This document shows, in pieces, positions 12,511 to 24,240 of a DNA stretch of 64,000 bases (within the stretch, counting starts at the first letter, position 1; every line of letters begins with the position of its first letter). The position numbers and the translations under genes were made by a program. The notes under the pieces are model-generated. The model was not told the origin of the DNA. It worked only from the letters and a program-made list of their open reading frames with translations, and did not search any database. Source of the DNA: Melieria omissa (Eukaryota > Arthropoda > Insecta > Diptera > Ulidiidae); the NCBI GenBank assembly GCA_963971225.1, contig OZ020267.1, positions 124,802,568-124,866,567 on the forward strand, read 5' to 3'.

Positions 12511-12710
12511 AAATTATTTATTCAAAATTTATTTAACCCGTTTAAAGCGAAAATTGTTCAACAGTAAACTAGCTCTAGAACTCTAACAAAGAGGCGTTAG
12601 CAGCTCGCCGGAGACTTGAAAAGTAGGTAAATGTTTCATGATTTAAATACCAAAAAGAAATATTGAGACACAGTGCATAATTCGGGGTCGAAAGAGTTAA
12701 AAAAAAGCAT

Positions 12711-12999
12711 CACTAAAATATGTTGAAGGACAAAAGTTTCTACGAAACCTCTCTTGAAAACCTGCCGAGGTTCATAACACCGGCCACATGGTTTGACCGA
12801 ATTTTAGGAAAAAATTGCATATGGCAACACAACCGGCCAGCTCCTTAGAATATATTCAGCCATTTAAAACTAACCTGACCTAACTTAGCAAAAAAAAACC
12901 AATATGTGTCCATGTGACGTTAAAACGCTTACGAAGCTTGCGCCAACATGAAATGCTAAGTAAATTTAGTCATAAACTTCAAATCGAAATACCGCCAGC
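12711..12999. other. Short AT-rich spacer with a LINE-like AACCTGACCTAAC end
   Basis: CTAACCTGACCTAACTTAGC near 12868 resembles the end of non-LTR fragments elsewhere in the window. Nothing else is recognised. Confidence 0.25.
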
Positions 13000-13970
13000 A
13001 TGAATGCTGAGTGCGGTTTCCGGTGGTACGCGGTACGGACAACAACAATCACAACAACAAACATTCGAAAACAAACTGAAATTATTATCTTGAAAGCTTA
13101 ATTGGTTGCGTATGTTGTGCGGGCCACAAAAAAGAGGTCAAAATACGAGCAGCCAACATGTGCGCTGCCAGTTGGCAAAGCGCCAAAGCCAACAAAGCAG
13201 CGGTCGAACGACAATCAAAACTTATCGACGCATCTATGAACCGCCAGAAATTAACAGGCAATTGGTAAAAATTGCGGCGCGCATGCGCCATGGCCGTCGA
13301 CCAGCTCCAATCGTAGGCAATGCAGCAAGCGGCAAGCAGCCAAACGGTGAGCGAATTGAGCGGCTAAGCGCGGCTAATAGACGCTTTGCGTGCCACTACC
13401 ACAAGTGGCGTCTTGTTGTTGTTGCCGCCTAGCTGCTCGGTTGCTACTGCTGTTTGTTGTTGTAGCATTTCGGCAATCGCACTCTGAATGTGGCGAAATG
13501 TTTCACAATGGCCGCCACGAATTGGCAATTCCCACACGTCAGCGCATTATCGGCGCATGCGCGATGGCAGTCAAACGACGCAAACAGTGGACAGTGAACA
13601 GTAAATAGTAAACAGCGCGTCGACTTCATAATTACGGCGGCGGCATAATTTATTTTGCATTCTCATTCATTTCATAAGACCAATTAAGACTTATCCACGC
13701 TGCCGCCTTCACCACCGCCACCCGCTGTTTGCCCACTTGCCGTCAGTTGCGCGCCGTCGCGAAAAACCTGCACCGTGGAAACGAACGCGGCGCGACGGAA
13801 ATGCCACAATGAATGCGCGTCGCGTGTTCGCTGGTTCGAGTGGCCGGTCCAGTGGAGCGGCTGGCTGGACGCCGCTGGGCGCCAGCACAAGTGTGACAAT
13901 TTTTCACGCGATGCTGCGTTGAGGAAAATCTGACAAATGTTGCGTTTAGCTGATGGCAAAAGCATCACAC
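13000..13970. promoter_or_regulatory. GC-rich island with two NRF-1/EWG palindromes
   Basis: A CpG-rich stretch between AT-rich flanks, with two perfect GCGCATGCGC sites at 13279-13288 and 13553-13562 and GCGGCGGCA/CCGCCGC clusters. Several open frames (up to 108 codons, both strands) lack domains. May be an enhancer, promoter or distant leader exon. Confidence 0.4.
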
Positions 13971-14289
13971 AGAATCGGCGACCTACTGAAACGAGTTGGG
14001 AGGATTTTGAGTTTGCATGGACAAAATTTTTAGGTTATGTTTATCTATGAACTGTTAAAAAGTTTTAATAATGACGAATACGTATTAATGAATTAATTTA
14101 TGGGTATTTAGTAGTGTCCGACTGAAAGGTGGATTTTTGGCCGAAGCCGAAGCAAAATATTCGGCATTACCAATATATTAGGAGGAAGGCCGAAGCCGAA
14201 TACTAATAAACATTCGTTTAAGGAAAAATAAACTGATCAAATTTAGCCTTTCTCTTTCTGTTAATTTCTTTGTTCCATTTAAAAATTCA

Positions 14290-14673
14290 TTAACCCTTTC
14301 GTTAGTTTGTTGCCATATGGCAACATGGTACTTTGTAAAGGTTTAAGTCCTCTATGATTTCAAGAATACATTTTATATTGGTTCCTATTGTAAGAATTGT
14401 ATTGAGGGTTTAAAAATAATAAAAAAAAAACTAAATATTTAAGTTTAAAAAAGATAAGTATACACGGGTTTTTCAATGTTTTGGCTGTACATAAAAAGGT
14501 AAAGAAAGAAGAAGCAAAAATGAATTTAATTTGACTTTTTACTTCAATTCAGATATATTTTTTAAATTAAAAAAATTATTTTGGAATGTTGTTGTTGTAC
14601 CCGCACAAAAGACTAAATCAATGAATTTCAAATGTTAACTTTTCCTAGTAAAAAACTGCAGCGAAAGGGTTAA
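14290..14673. mobile_element. 384-bp TTAA-flanked MITE
   Basis: Starts TTAACCCTTTCGTTAG and ends CTGCAGCGAAAGGGTTAA: inverted repeats with TTAA edges. Contains the palindrome GTTGCCATATGGCAAC. No coding capacity. It sits inside the hAT-like remnant. Confidence 0.82.
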
Positions 14674-14778
14674 AGAATATATAGTATATATATAAGTATA
14701 TTTATTTTAGTTTCCGTGTCTAACAAAAACAACAAATCTAAAAATTCAATTCAATTCATCATTCATTTCAATTCATAA

Positions 14779-15355
14779 CACAGCACAACAAAAAAGCACT
14801 TTTTTTCTGTTGCATAGAGTTTTTCTACTGTTTCTTTGTAATTTGGGTGCGCTGATTTCGAATCAATCCTCAGATTTTTTCTAGCAGCTCTAGTTTTTGA
14901 GATATAGGTACCGTGTCATTTTTTCAGTTTTTCCTCTACTTGTTCCGTATTTTTGATCGTAATTTCTAAACCAAAAAAACCGATTGACATGATTTTCACC
15001 TTATCGCATTAACAACACCACACGGCTTCTTTTCCGATGCAACTTCTGTTTATAAGTTTTAAAATGCCGCGGTAATCGGACCTCAAAGTCGGAAAATATG
15101 GAATTTTAAGGCGTTTTCTTTGATGGTCAAAAACATGCAAATTTTTTGTTAATCAATTAACGAGTTAGGTGTATAATGAAAGTCGACACATCAAGCAATA
15201 CAACACAGCCAAATTATTTGGCGGAATACACATTAGTATCGAAATAATAGCAAAAATGTACCATAGTCAACTTCATACTTTTTCTTTAAAAAATTAGGGG
15301 CCGATATCGATATTTGATAAAATATTTTGAAACAGAGCAAATTTACTTGCATTAC
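14779..15355. mobile_element. Element of the CACTGCACA terminal-repeat family (copy A)
   Basis: Left end CACAGCACAACA follows TAA. The interior matches the copy at 18130-18665 in reverse orientation: AGCAATACAACA(C/T)AGCC, AAATTATTTG(G/C)CGGAAT and AATAGCAAAAATGTACCATA are shared. The other terminus is lost. Confidence 0.65.
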
Positions 15356-15529
15356 AGGGCAAAAACCTTCGGCTAAAGTATTCGGCTACTTGGTCGAAGC
15401 CGAGGCCAAAGATTTAAAATTAACGGAATTGGCCGGGCAATAGATTAAAACAAAAACTACAACTTTTGTTCTTTCTTGGAACTTGTTGGACTATGAGTTG
15501 GTATTCTGACTGACAAAAAGGATCAAAAA

Positions 15530-15905
15530 AGGATCGAAAAGAGTCTTACGGAATTAAATGTTGTGTAACGACACAGAGGCCTTGGAAAAATGTTCGGCCC
15601 TGTTTGTATTGGTGACGATTATCGAATACGAACCAACAACTGTATGAGCTGATTAAAGATGCATGGACACAGCGAATTAACATCCGTCAGCCACGCTGGC
15701 TCGGCCATGTCTGTCGTAAGGACAATGCAGCTCCGGCGAAAAAGATGTTCGTTGCAGTAGTTGGAGGTCAATGACGAAGAGGTGAGGCCGTGTCTCCAGT
15801 GGAAGAACCAATTTTAGCATGCCCTACTATCTTTTGAGAAGTGATCATCAGAGAAGAACTTTTGCAGCAGGCTGCAACCCAGTACCGGGTTGGCATGGCC
15901 AGTTA
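15530..15905 (+). pseudogene. Non-LTR retrotransposon fragment (C-terminal, downstream of RT)
   Basis: Plus-strand reading gives TNNELYELIKDAWTQRINIR, QPRWLGHVCRKDNAAPAKKM and a broken RRG...W segment. The WLGHV(x)R pattern after an ELY-rich helix is characteristic of the C-terminal end of several non-LTR ORF2 proteins. The same family is found at 18.9 kb (minus) and 20 kb (plus). Confidence 0.75.
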
Positions 15906-16229
15906 ATTAAGTCAGTAACGGAATCAAATCGCACAATCTTAGTGACCGGAAAGTCATCCCAGTGAAACTAGCCACCAAGATATGATAAACCAATTTTTGT
16001 GGCCAAAGCAGACTGGGAACAGCTGGGAAATTCTAATTAATCTTTTTTTAGAGTTTACATTGCAATCGAAACTGCTTCGATAACGATAAAACCGATACAT
16101 GCGTAGAATACTTTGTACCACATGTCACCGACACACACACACTGTCAACAATGTCATTTCGTTTTAATGTCAGCATGGGATTTCTAGCGGCACGACCAAA
16201 CAAATATGGCCAACAGTGGCTAAACGCCA

Positions 16230-17240
16230 CTCAGCCAAATGATAAAAGTCGCAACGCATGCAGATGGCCGCGATTGCCATAATCGGTGCACGTCCGCCGC
16301 GCCATAAAATGACCTCTTGGCATTTTGCCGCACTAAAAGCGAACATAAAACGGAAAACTCTCTCGCGCCCATAAACGGAGCAATGCGACCGTGTGGACCA
16401 AAAGCGCTAATTACGCTAATGCAGATTTTCACTGCAGCCGCGCCGCAACAAAACGGAGAACGGAAAAACAACACAAAAACAAACTGAAAACTCGCTGCGG
16501 CAAATGGAAAGCAAATCCAATCAGTTTTCAAATTTACGCCCATTATTTACATTCGCAGCAAGCGAACAGCCGCTGGCAGTCAGTCAGTCATTCATTCATT
16601 CATTCCGTCAGTCAGTCAGTCAGTCATTCAATTATGCATTCGCTTAGTCATTTAGTCAATCGTTGCTCGACTCACATTTCGATTTCCTTATTAATGTTGT
16701 TTGTAATATTTTCACAGTTCGGCAGCGGCGTTTCTGCGCTTCGATTCCTAGAAATCGAATGGCAGCCACGCAAGCAAATTGCAAGGATGCTCAGCGCGTA
16801 AATGAGTTGCTACTTTGCGTTGCGGCCACGGCTGCCACTGTTGCCGTTGCTGTTGCTGTTGCTGCGTGTGTCTGCCTACCTGCTGTTGCTGTTGACGAAC
16901 TGACAGCCAAGACCATTAAATTTGGCATGATGAGCGGGCAAAAACTCATAAAATTATTTTATTATCAGCGCAACGTCCAAGCGACCGGCCGTCCACTCCG
17001 CAGCAAAACCGGTTGGCGCGCAGCGTTCTCGCGTCCAGCCGCGGCGGTGTGTATGTTTGTGTGTGTGCATGTGTCGAGCTGTTGGCACTGCACGGCCGAC
17101 TGCATGAAAAGAAATCATATTTGTGAAATATTATGGCTAAAGCTTTTAAGCCATATGGAAATAATGGTTTTAAAAACTAATAAGCAATTTTCTTTTCAAT
17201 TTCAATTAAGTGCAAATGAAGGCTACACATTTGTATAGCT
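16230..17240. promoter_or_regulatory. GC-rich island with CAGT/CATT microsatellite
   Basis: A CpG-rich stretch with long open frames on both strands that read as simple-repeat peptides. The (CAGT)n/(CATT)n tract at 16576-16633 lies in its middle. No domain recognised. Confidence 0.35.
16576..16633. repeat. (CAGT)n/(CATT)n microsatellite
   Basis: CAGTCAGTCAGT, then CATTCATTCATT, then CAGT repeats again: a compound tetranucleotide tract. Confidence 0.9.
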
Positions 17241-17703
17241 GTAGCACACATACAAACATACTAGTAGTAAGTTCGTCTTCAACTGCGAGCGATGATTTGC
17301 ATGGCAAATGTTATGCAACTTTGCAGTAAAGGAAAATGGGAAGATGCGAGGGATTGAACAACAAAACAAAAACTAAAAAAAAAAAACATTCTGTCGGTGT
17401 TTTTTGCGCTCAAACAGAAAATAAATTGCCAATCTTAGAGTGTGGATTTTCAATCATGTTATCGTCGCTGACTGTAAGAAGCCAATTAGGCACTAATCCG
17501 TTATGGACTATCCAGTCAATTAACACCAAAGAATCGAGGTTTTTGCATAGTCAACGCTACGTCTAATTCTATTAATATGCAATTAGTCGCAGCCAAAATA
17601 ATAATTTTTAAAAAAATTGTATGCTCTTTCTTCTGAAGAATGTTCTCGACCTAAATCTTCCTATTTATCTCATATGTTCTGTGGCTGAGATAATTTTCAA
17701 CTA

Positions 17704-18105
17704 CAGTAGAACCTTGTTTATACGACACTCAATTAACCGGCGCTTTTAAATCAGTAAACTTGGTTACCAGTTGCTAACGGACGAAGAAATATTCAATGAA
17801 GCAACGGCATCGCCAGAATTCACAATTGACAATCAAGATAGTGATGAATGAATGTTGAATGTACCAGATAAAGTAAATTTGAAGGAACAGTCAAAAGAGG
17901 CAGTTTCGGATATTTCAAAGTTCATTGATCAAACAATCTTTACCAACAGCGTTTTTAATAAAAACCAATTAATTATTTAAACATGATCTCAATAAACTGG
18001 TATCTTGTGAATTAAGATGCGAATATGTCTTTTATTTATACTATTTACAGGTGATTTTGTTTATCCGGCTTGGTCCCATGCTCGTCAGATAAACGAGGCA
18101 TGTTT
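17704..18105 (+). mobile_element. Decayed pogo/Tigger-type element
   Basis: After TA at 17702-17703 comes CAGTAGAACCTTGTTTATAC, the classic pogo/Tigger terminal repeat, and near 18055-18103 the inverse GTTTATCCGGCTTGG...GATAAACGAGG, whose last bases are lost. Between them, plus-strand text reads LLTDEEIFNEATASPEF and DNQDSDE then a stop, resembling the acidic C-terminus of pogo-like transposases. The DDE core is absent. Confidence 0.8.
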
Positions 18106-18129
18106 AGTTTTATCTCATCTTGTCTGATC

Positions 18130-18665
18130 ACTTGACCAAATATTTTAATTGAGCTGTAACTTCTAAAGTATGAAAAGTGATGAAAATGGCTATGGTACAT
18201 TTTTGCTATTATTTCAATGCAAATGTGTATTCCGGCAAATAATTTGGCTATGTTGTATTGCTTGATGTTTCTTCTTAATATATTCATATACTTCGTAACT
18301 TGATTTATGAAACATCTGTACATTTTTCGCCATCAGAAAAAACGCTTTGAAATTCAATATTTTCCTACTTTGAAACATTATTACAACGCGAATTTAGAAT
18401 GCATGAAATGGATTAATATCAGAAAAGATGACGAGATGAAATGTAAGTGTAACGATTTAAAAAACATGTCGATAGGATTATTGGTTCAGAAATGACAGCC
18501 AAAAACGAGAAAAAAGCCGACGAAAATTCGAAAAAGTGACACGCCAATTTTTGGCGAAAACTAGAGCTGTTACATAAAAATGGAGTATGGTTTTGAAAAC
18601 AGCGCGGAAAAACGATTCAGATTCATGTAAAAAACTCCATGCAACAGACATGCTGTTGTGCAGTG
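18130..18665 (-). mobile_element. CACTGCACA-family element (copy B, inverted)
   Basis: Right end TGTTGTGCAGTG (to 18665) followed by TTA. The interior is the reverse complement of copy A at 14779-15355 with moderate divergence. The left end runs into the Tigger remnant, so either one inserted beside or into the other, or the left terminus is lost. Confidence 0.65.
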
Positions 18666-18824
18666 TTATAACTAAGAACGAAAGGAGTAATTTCTAACTC
18701 TAGAGATTTCACATTGAGCCAGCAGAGCTTCGAGCTATCTTGGACATGGATTTCGTTGGTCCCAACAAATGGGTTTAAACTTTAAAATTTAACTTAATAC
18801 TTCTAAGCGTCTCTGCAGTTGATC

Positions 18825-19015
18825 ACACTTAGAAATAAAAGGACACCTCTAACTTGGTCCTTTCACCTTCCAATTCCTGCGTCGAACACCTTTGTCGCCA
18901 GACCTCCTTCGTCCATACTGGAGACATGGCCAATTCAGCTCATACAGCTCGTTGTTGGTTCGTATTTAATAGTTGTCTCCAATTTCCTATTGTAAAATCT
19001 TCGGCCCTGTTTTTC
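18825..19015 (-). pseudogene. Non-LTR retrotransposon fragment, minus strand
   Basis: The reverse complement reads AGGGCCGAAGATTTTACAAT... then TACGAACCAACAACGAGCTG, GGCCATGTCTCCAGTATGG and AAGGTGTTCGACGCAGGAAT. The same blocks, in the same order, occur in the plus-strand fragment at 15.6-15.75 kb. Internally deleted and uninterpretable as protein for most of its length. Confidence 0.6.
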
Positions 19016-19664
19016 GAAGCACCTTTCTTATGAGGGTTCTAGAAATGAATGCTTAGAATGACAAATACTTTTTGAAGGCAGAATACAGAATTTGAAAAAA
19101 ATCGCAGGAATTTCAATGATAGCAGTTAACATAGTTTTGTCTGTGTGTTATGAGATCTTTTTAGTTGGTATCACCATAAAAGTTCCATTGATGGCCTAGC
19201 CTAGTAATGGCCAACCAAGGAGTTTCGCTAAGGTTAGCCCAAGGTTATTAGGTCCAAGTATGTAAAGGATAGCGCTCCCTCACTTTCACCGCAAGTTATA
19301 TATGTACTTATATATGACATCGTCTTAACCTTCGGATAACACAACCATTTTCTCAACCATCGGGAACACTCTGGGCCAATGAGTCCTGTTCACTTTTGAT
19401 AGCTTACAATTCCACAACTACATATACAACATTTGACTTACAAAACTTTAGGATTGTACTTTGAACATTTTTGTAACAATTTATAATTCTTATAGTTTTA
19501 CCTTTGAAGTTTGCAGCATAATTAAAAAAATCGCGGAAAAAACAGAGGAACAGGTTTTGTCGCCTTAAGTAAGAATATGGATCCACATGTCCCAATGTGT
19601 TTTCCGAAAGTTAACTTGACATCTAAGACATTATTGGACAAGGATTGGATAGGACTAGGGACTT

Positions 19665-19810
19665 TTCGATAGTCCAGTGGGTATCGCGCTAATACCTAAG
19701 GCCCTGGGTTCGATAGATCAATTGCACAATAATCCAAATGGACTGAGTGCTATGGAAGGCTTATTAGCCTTCCTGCCCATCCTCACATAATATAACATCA
19801 CATTACATCA
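19665..19810 (+). repeat. tRNA-derived SINE
   Basis: TAGTCCAGTGG matches a pol III A box and GGTTCGATAGATC, about 40 bases on, is a slightly mutated B box. A body with GGAAGGCTTATTAGCCTTCC (a perfect inverted repeat) follows, then a 3' tail ATAACATCACATTACATCAC. The tail unit resembles, on the opposite strand, the GATGT satellite at 22.1 kb. Confidence 0.65.
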
Positions 19811-19904
19811 CGAGACTAGAAAATTTACATCCATCTATTTTTTAACCGAGAATTAGAATCTCAGAGCCTAGTAGCTTCGCATCTTGGACAACATGTCACT
19901 GTTG

Positions 19905-20470
19905 GCAGCCGTAACTCCGAAGTGGTAAAGGACTTTGTCTACCTTGGTACCAGCATTGACACCAAAAATGATGTGAGCCTGGAGTAATTGGATTGAACCT
20001 GGAGTAACTCTTGCCATCAGGTGCTACGTTGGGCTCAATAGACAGATGAGAAGTAGAGCCCCTATCTACGAACAAAACTTACGCTCTACAAAGCACTTAT
20101 CATCCCCGGCCTCTCATATGGTGGTGAGACCTGGACGTTGTCGACCACCGATGAACGTGCCTTGAGAGCGTTCGAGAGAAGGATACTCAGCTCCGCGTGG
20201 ATGATGAGTACCGTATACGATGGAACAAAGAGCTGTACGAGCTATACAGGGACGCGGACAAAGTCATAGAGCCTACGAGAGTCATAGAGCCTAAGAGGAC
20301 ATCCTCATCTACGTTGAAAGGACCAAGTGTCGCAGAACCTGTCGGTGCTCGGAATCTCCAACTGGCGCCAGCAAGTACAGGGCAGAACCGGCTGGCGGGC
20401 TCTTTTGGATTCGGTTAAGACCGATTAACGGTTGTAACGCCAGCCAAACAAGCCTAGTAGCCCAGTTTCT
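19905..20470 (+). pseudogene. Non-LTR retrotransposon ORF2 C-terminal fragment
   Basis: Plus-strand frames read FVYLGTSIDTKNDV, YKALIIPGLSYGGETWTLST, DERALRAFERRILS, then DEYRIRWNKELYELY after a frameshift. The YLG(s)...YGSETWT...FERKILR series is the standard post-RT region of several non-LTR ORF2 proteins. Frameshifts and stops show it is dead. It follows the SINE by about 100 bases. Confidence 0.85.
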
Positions 20471-22140
20471 TCTAAGCAAACATTTTCGGTATCAAACTCA
20501 ACGAACGATTCATCCTAAGGAATACTCAAAGCAACGAAGTAACTGACTAGCTGAAGATTAGCTCTTTCTGAAGGAATTTGAATCATACAAAAAACCAAAA
20601 TAACTTAGCAAAAATAACATATCAATAGAATCCTCTTCGCCTTAGCCGATACGATTACAGTCTGAGTATGTATTGTTAGATAGAGCAGAGGCCGCCAAAA
20701 AGCAAAGCATTTCCTTCTGACATGTGCAGCAGTGAGATCCCACTGGAATAGATATCCAAAGGGCTACTGGCTGCAGAGTGTAGATATTTTATCAGCGTAA
20801 CCCAATGACATCGTCGATTTTCTAAGGATTGGTTAGATGAGGGGCATAATAAGTCTCTTAGGCCAAAATACACTTTACCCGTCAGATAATTAGGATACTT
20901 GTAGAACTGTATCGTACTAGAAGGGATGGCAATAGGCTTATGGTCTCAGTGTTCTTCTGTTCTAGACACTGGTTCTACTGTGACTAGTTTCAATATATAT
21001 ATTTTTATATATACCACATACATTAGGTAAAACAATAATGAGTCATATATACAACTGAAATTGTATATTAAATGCGGTGAAAGTACTTACGCACCTTTAC
21101 CTTACAACATCAGAATTAAGAGGACATCTAGGACTTTAAAATCTCAAAAGAAACATTCGAATAAAAAACTTTCTAGTAACTTTTAACTACTTTTAACTTC
21201 AGTATTAATGTAAAATTAACATAGAGAGTTTAACTGGTCGTTCAGTGTTCTAAATCGACTACAAGCATCGATTCTCAAAATCCTTACCCACATAAACAAC
21301 ATCTTATTTACCCCCAACTGACTACAATCTCCAAATAAATTTCGCCCTCACAGAATCATGCAACATCCGCTGAAAACCTGCGGCCTCGAAAACCTGTTGC
21401 TGTGCAAACGAATTTTTTGACTCAACAAATAAAAACAACAAATCGCCGTGTAAACACGTAGCGACGACTGGCTGGCGGTGGTCTTCTGTGATTTTCCAAG
21501 AACGGTAGCAACACAAAGTAAAATTACCCGATTACGCAAGTTGAGAGGATGTTAATTTTCACAGCAAACAGCAATTTTCCTTATTGAGCAAACAACGGAT
21601 GGCCGAACGAACGAATGGACGAGCGGCCGTTAAACGACAGATGCAAATGGAAAGATGGAAATGGCAATGAAAATGCAGGAAATTAGCTGCTCTTAGCGGC
21701 AATGCCGACATTTAAGGAAAGTCCAATGCCAATGGCAAGGTGCATTAGTAACAACAATAACAACAACAATAGCAACAACAGAAGCTACAGCCAGCAGCTA
21801 AGTATTTGTTAACATTGTAGAGTGCGTAGGGCGCGTCGTAAAACTCCCGTCGGCATCGCATCGCCGTTATGGTCAATGCGGAATGATCAAGACATTTTAG
21901 CCGCGCACATTCATATTTACATAGTTTGCATAGTTTTGTCGGTGTCGAGTGGTGAGAGGGAAATTAAGAAGAGAAATTCCAGTAGCAGCAGCGGTAATGA
22001 ATATTCAACGAAAGAATGAATAAATGAAGTGAATTTCGTGTTGTAGTTAAATTTTTAGTAGCAAGTTTAGGTCACTCTTGAAAAACGGGTAAATGTTTGG
22101 AATGCGTTAAGTTTTTAGAACAAATAAAATATTTGAATAT
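20471..22140. other. AT-rich spacer; CAA-rich patch at 21.7-21.8 kb
   Basis: No gene recognised. ACAACAATAACAACAACAAT near 21750 and a modest GC rise at 21.6-21.95 kb resemble the weaker GC islands. Confidence 0.4.
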
Positions 22141-23402
22141 AGATAGATAGATAGATGTGATGTGATGTGATGTGATTTGATGTGATGTGATGTGATGTGA
22201 TGTGATGCGATGTGATGTGATGTGATGTGATGTGATGTGATGTGATGTGATGTGATGTGATGTGATGTGATGTGATGTGATGTGATGTGATGTTATGTGA
22301 TGCGATGTGATGTGATGTGATGTGATGTGATGTGATGTGATGTGATGTGATGTGATGTGATGTGATGTGATGTGATGTGATGTGATGTGATGTGATGTGA
22401 TGTGATGTGATGTGATGTGATGTGATGTGACTGTGATGTGACTGTGATGTGATTGTGATTGTGATTTGAATGTGAATGTGAATGTGAATGTTATGTGAAT
22501 GTGAATGTGATGTGAATGTGATGTGAATGTGATGTGAATGCGATGTGAATGTGATGTGAATGTGATGTGAATGTGATGTGAATGTAATGTGAATGTGATG
22601 TGAATGTGATGTGAATGAGATGTGAATGTGATGTGACTGTGATGTGATGTGAATGTGATGTGAATGTGATGCGAATGTGATGTAAATGTGATGTGAATGT
22701 GATGTGAATGTGATGTGAATGTGATGTGAATCTGATGTGAATGTGATGTAAATGTGAATGTGAATGAGGATGTGAATGTGAATGTGATGTGAATGTGAAT
22801 GTGAATGTGATGTGAATGTGATGTGAAGGTGATGTGAATGTGATGTGAATGTGAATGTGATGTGAATGTGAATGTGAATGTGAATGTGAATGAGGATGTG
22901 AATGTGATGTGAATGTGTTGCGAGTGTGATGTGAATGTAATGTGAATGTGATGTGATGTGAATGGGATGTGATGTGATGTGATGTGATGTGATGTGATGT
23001 GATGTGATGTGATGCGATGTGATTTGATGTGATGTGATGTGATGTGATGTGATGTGATGTGATGTGATGTGATGTGATGTGATGTGATGTTATGTGATGC
23101 GATGTGATGTGATGTGATGTGATGTGATGTGATGTGATGTGATGTGATGTGATGTGATGTGATGTGATGTTATGTGATGTTATGTGATGTTATGTGATGT
23201 TATGTGATGTTATGTGATGTTATGTGATGTGATGTGATGTGATGTGATATGATGTGATGTGATGTGATGTGATGTGATGTGATGTGATGTGATGTGATGT
23301 GATGTGATGTGATGTGATGTGATGTGATTTGATGTGGTGCGGTGTGATGTCATGTCATGCCATTTCATGTCATGTCATGTGATGCGATGTTATGTGATGT
23401 GT
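22141..23402. repeat. GATGT satellite array, 1.26 kb, with higher-order structure
   Basis: Starts in a short GATA run (22141-22155), then perfect GATGT pentamers to ~22428, a middle block (22429-22970) of GAATGT hexamers mixed with GATGT to give an 11-mer GAATGTGATGT, then pentamers to ~23160, a block of the 10-mer GATGTTATGT (23161-23230), pentamers to ~23345 and CATGT variants at the end. Rare variants (GATTT, GATGC, TTATGTGATGC) recur in both pentamer blocks. Confidence 0.97.
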
Positions 23403-23439
23403 TATTATTATTTAAATTTGCTTATGCTTCTCACCAGTT

Positions 23440-24240
23440 CTTTCCCCATTCAGTGATATAACATTCCAAAGTTCCCCACTGCAGCAACAACAACCCATTC
23501 ATGACATAAAACTCTTCGACCTCCAACTCTCAAAACGGCTCAAGTATTTTACGCGCGTGTAAGGAATATTGAAAAGCAAAATGAAGAAAAATTCCATATG
23601 CAGAATTTTATATAATCAAATAACGAGCCGGCAAAATAACGAAATGTGCATCCGCCAACTATTTTCATATGCTTCCCAATTGGCTTTTTCTTTCATTTTG
23701 TTCATCCACCGCCAGCCAGCAAAACATGAGACAAAAACTGCGCCGACTCCAACGGACTAAAGCGGCCGGCCGGGGGGAAAGAGGCTGAAACTAGCCTAGT
23801 ACACGATTAACCCACATCTTGGACGCGATCATAAATTATTATGCATCTTAGGCAACAACAAACAGCTAACAATACCAACAACAACAGCAACAGCAGCAGG
23901 AATTTTATGTGTGTGTGTGTAGAAAAAAAACGCAGGCAATGCTCGTGCAGGCGCACATTTTTCGCTTAGTTAGTTGCTGTGCATGAAAAAAATGCAATTT
24001 AAAAAACTAACAACAACGATTACAACAACCACTTCCACTATGTATGTATGTACATGCTGAGACGGTCGGGAAAAGAAGCGTATTTTTTCTATAAAAAACA
24101 AAATATAATATGTGGCTGCAAAATGTTTAGTTGTGTAGGTGGTAGGGGAATTTGGCAGGCGGGCTGACTGACTGGAAGTTAGCGCGCGCAAAGTGGGTAG
24201 GAAATGAGTTGCCGTTGGCGATTTCAATGTCGGTACATAG
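23440..24240. other. Mixed CAA/CAG-rich stretch after the satellite
   Basis: Holds ACAACAACAGCAACAGCAGC near 23880 and a (GT)n run near 23907. Short frames have no recognisable domain. Confidence 0.3.

Larger units (their letters stand above)
10546..12700. mobile_element. Outer TTAA (piggyBac-like) element interrupted by an inner one
   Basis: Starts TTAACCCTTTTGACCCC (10546) and ends GGGGTCGAAAGAGTTAA (12700), inverted repeats with TTAA at both edges. The left 300 bases (to ~10860) also occur at 59316-59620, which fixes them as a mobile family. After removing the inner element at 10881-12510 the element would be only about 530 bp. It has no transposase of its own. Confidence 0.8.
14112..15430. 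mobile_element. hAT-like remnant split by two younger insertions
   Basis: GGCCGAAGCCGAAGC near 14141 and again near 14190, and CTTCGGCTAAAGTATTCGGC with GGTCGAAGCCGAGGCC near 15370-15405, flank the MITE at 14290 and the element at 14779. Such CCGAAGC-rich subterminal repeats are typical of hAT elements (established). Exact termini and target duplication were not found. Confidence 0.45.

Noticed and set aside
16391..17238. Two overlapping plus-strand frames (136 and 191 codons)
   Set aside because: One is built on the CAGT/CATT microsatellite and the other on CTG/GTT text. No recognisable domain in either.
18045..18323. 92-codon minus-strand frame
   Set aside because: Runs across a Tigger terminal repeat and the CACTGCACA element; non-coding repeat sequence.
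22141..23402. CRISPR-like regular repeats
   Set aside because: A simple tandem satellite without spacers, in a eukaryotic setting.
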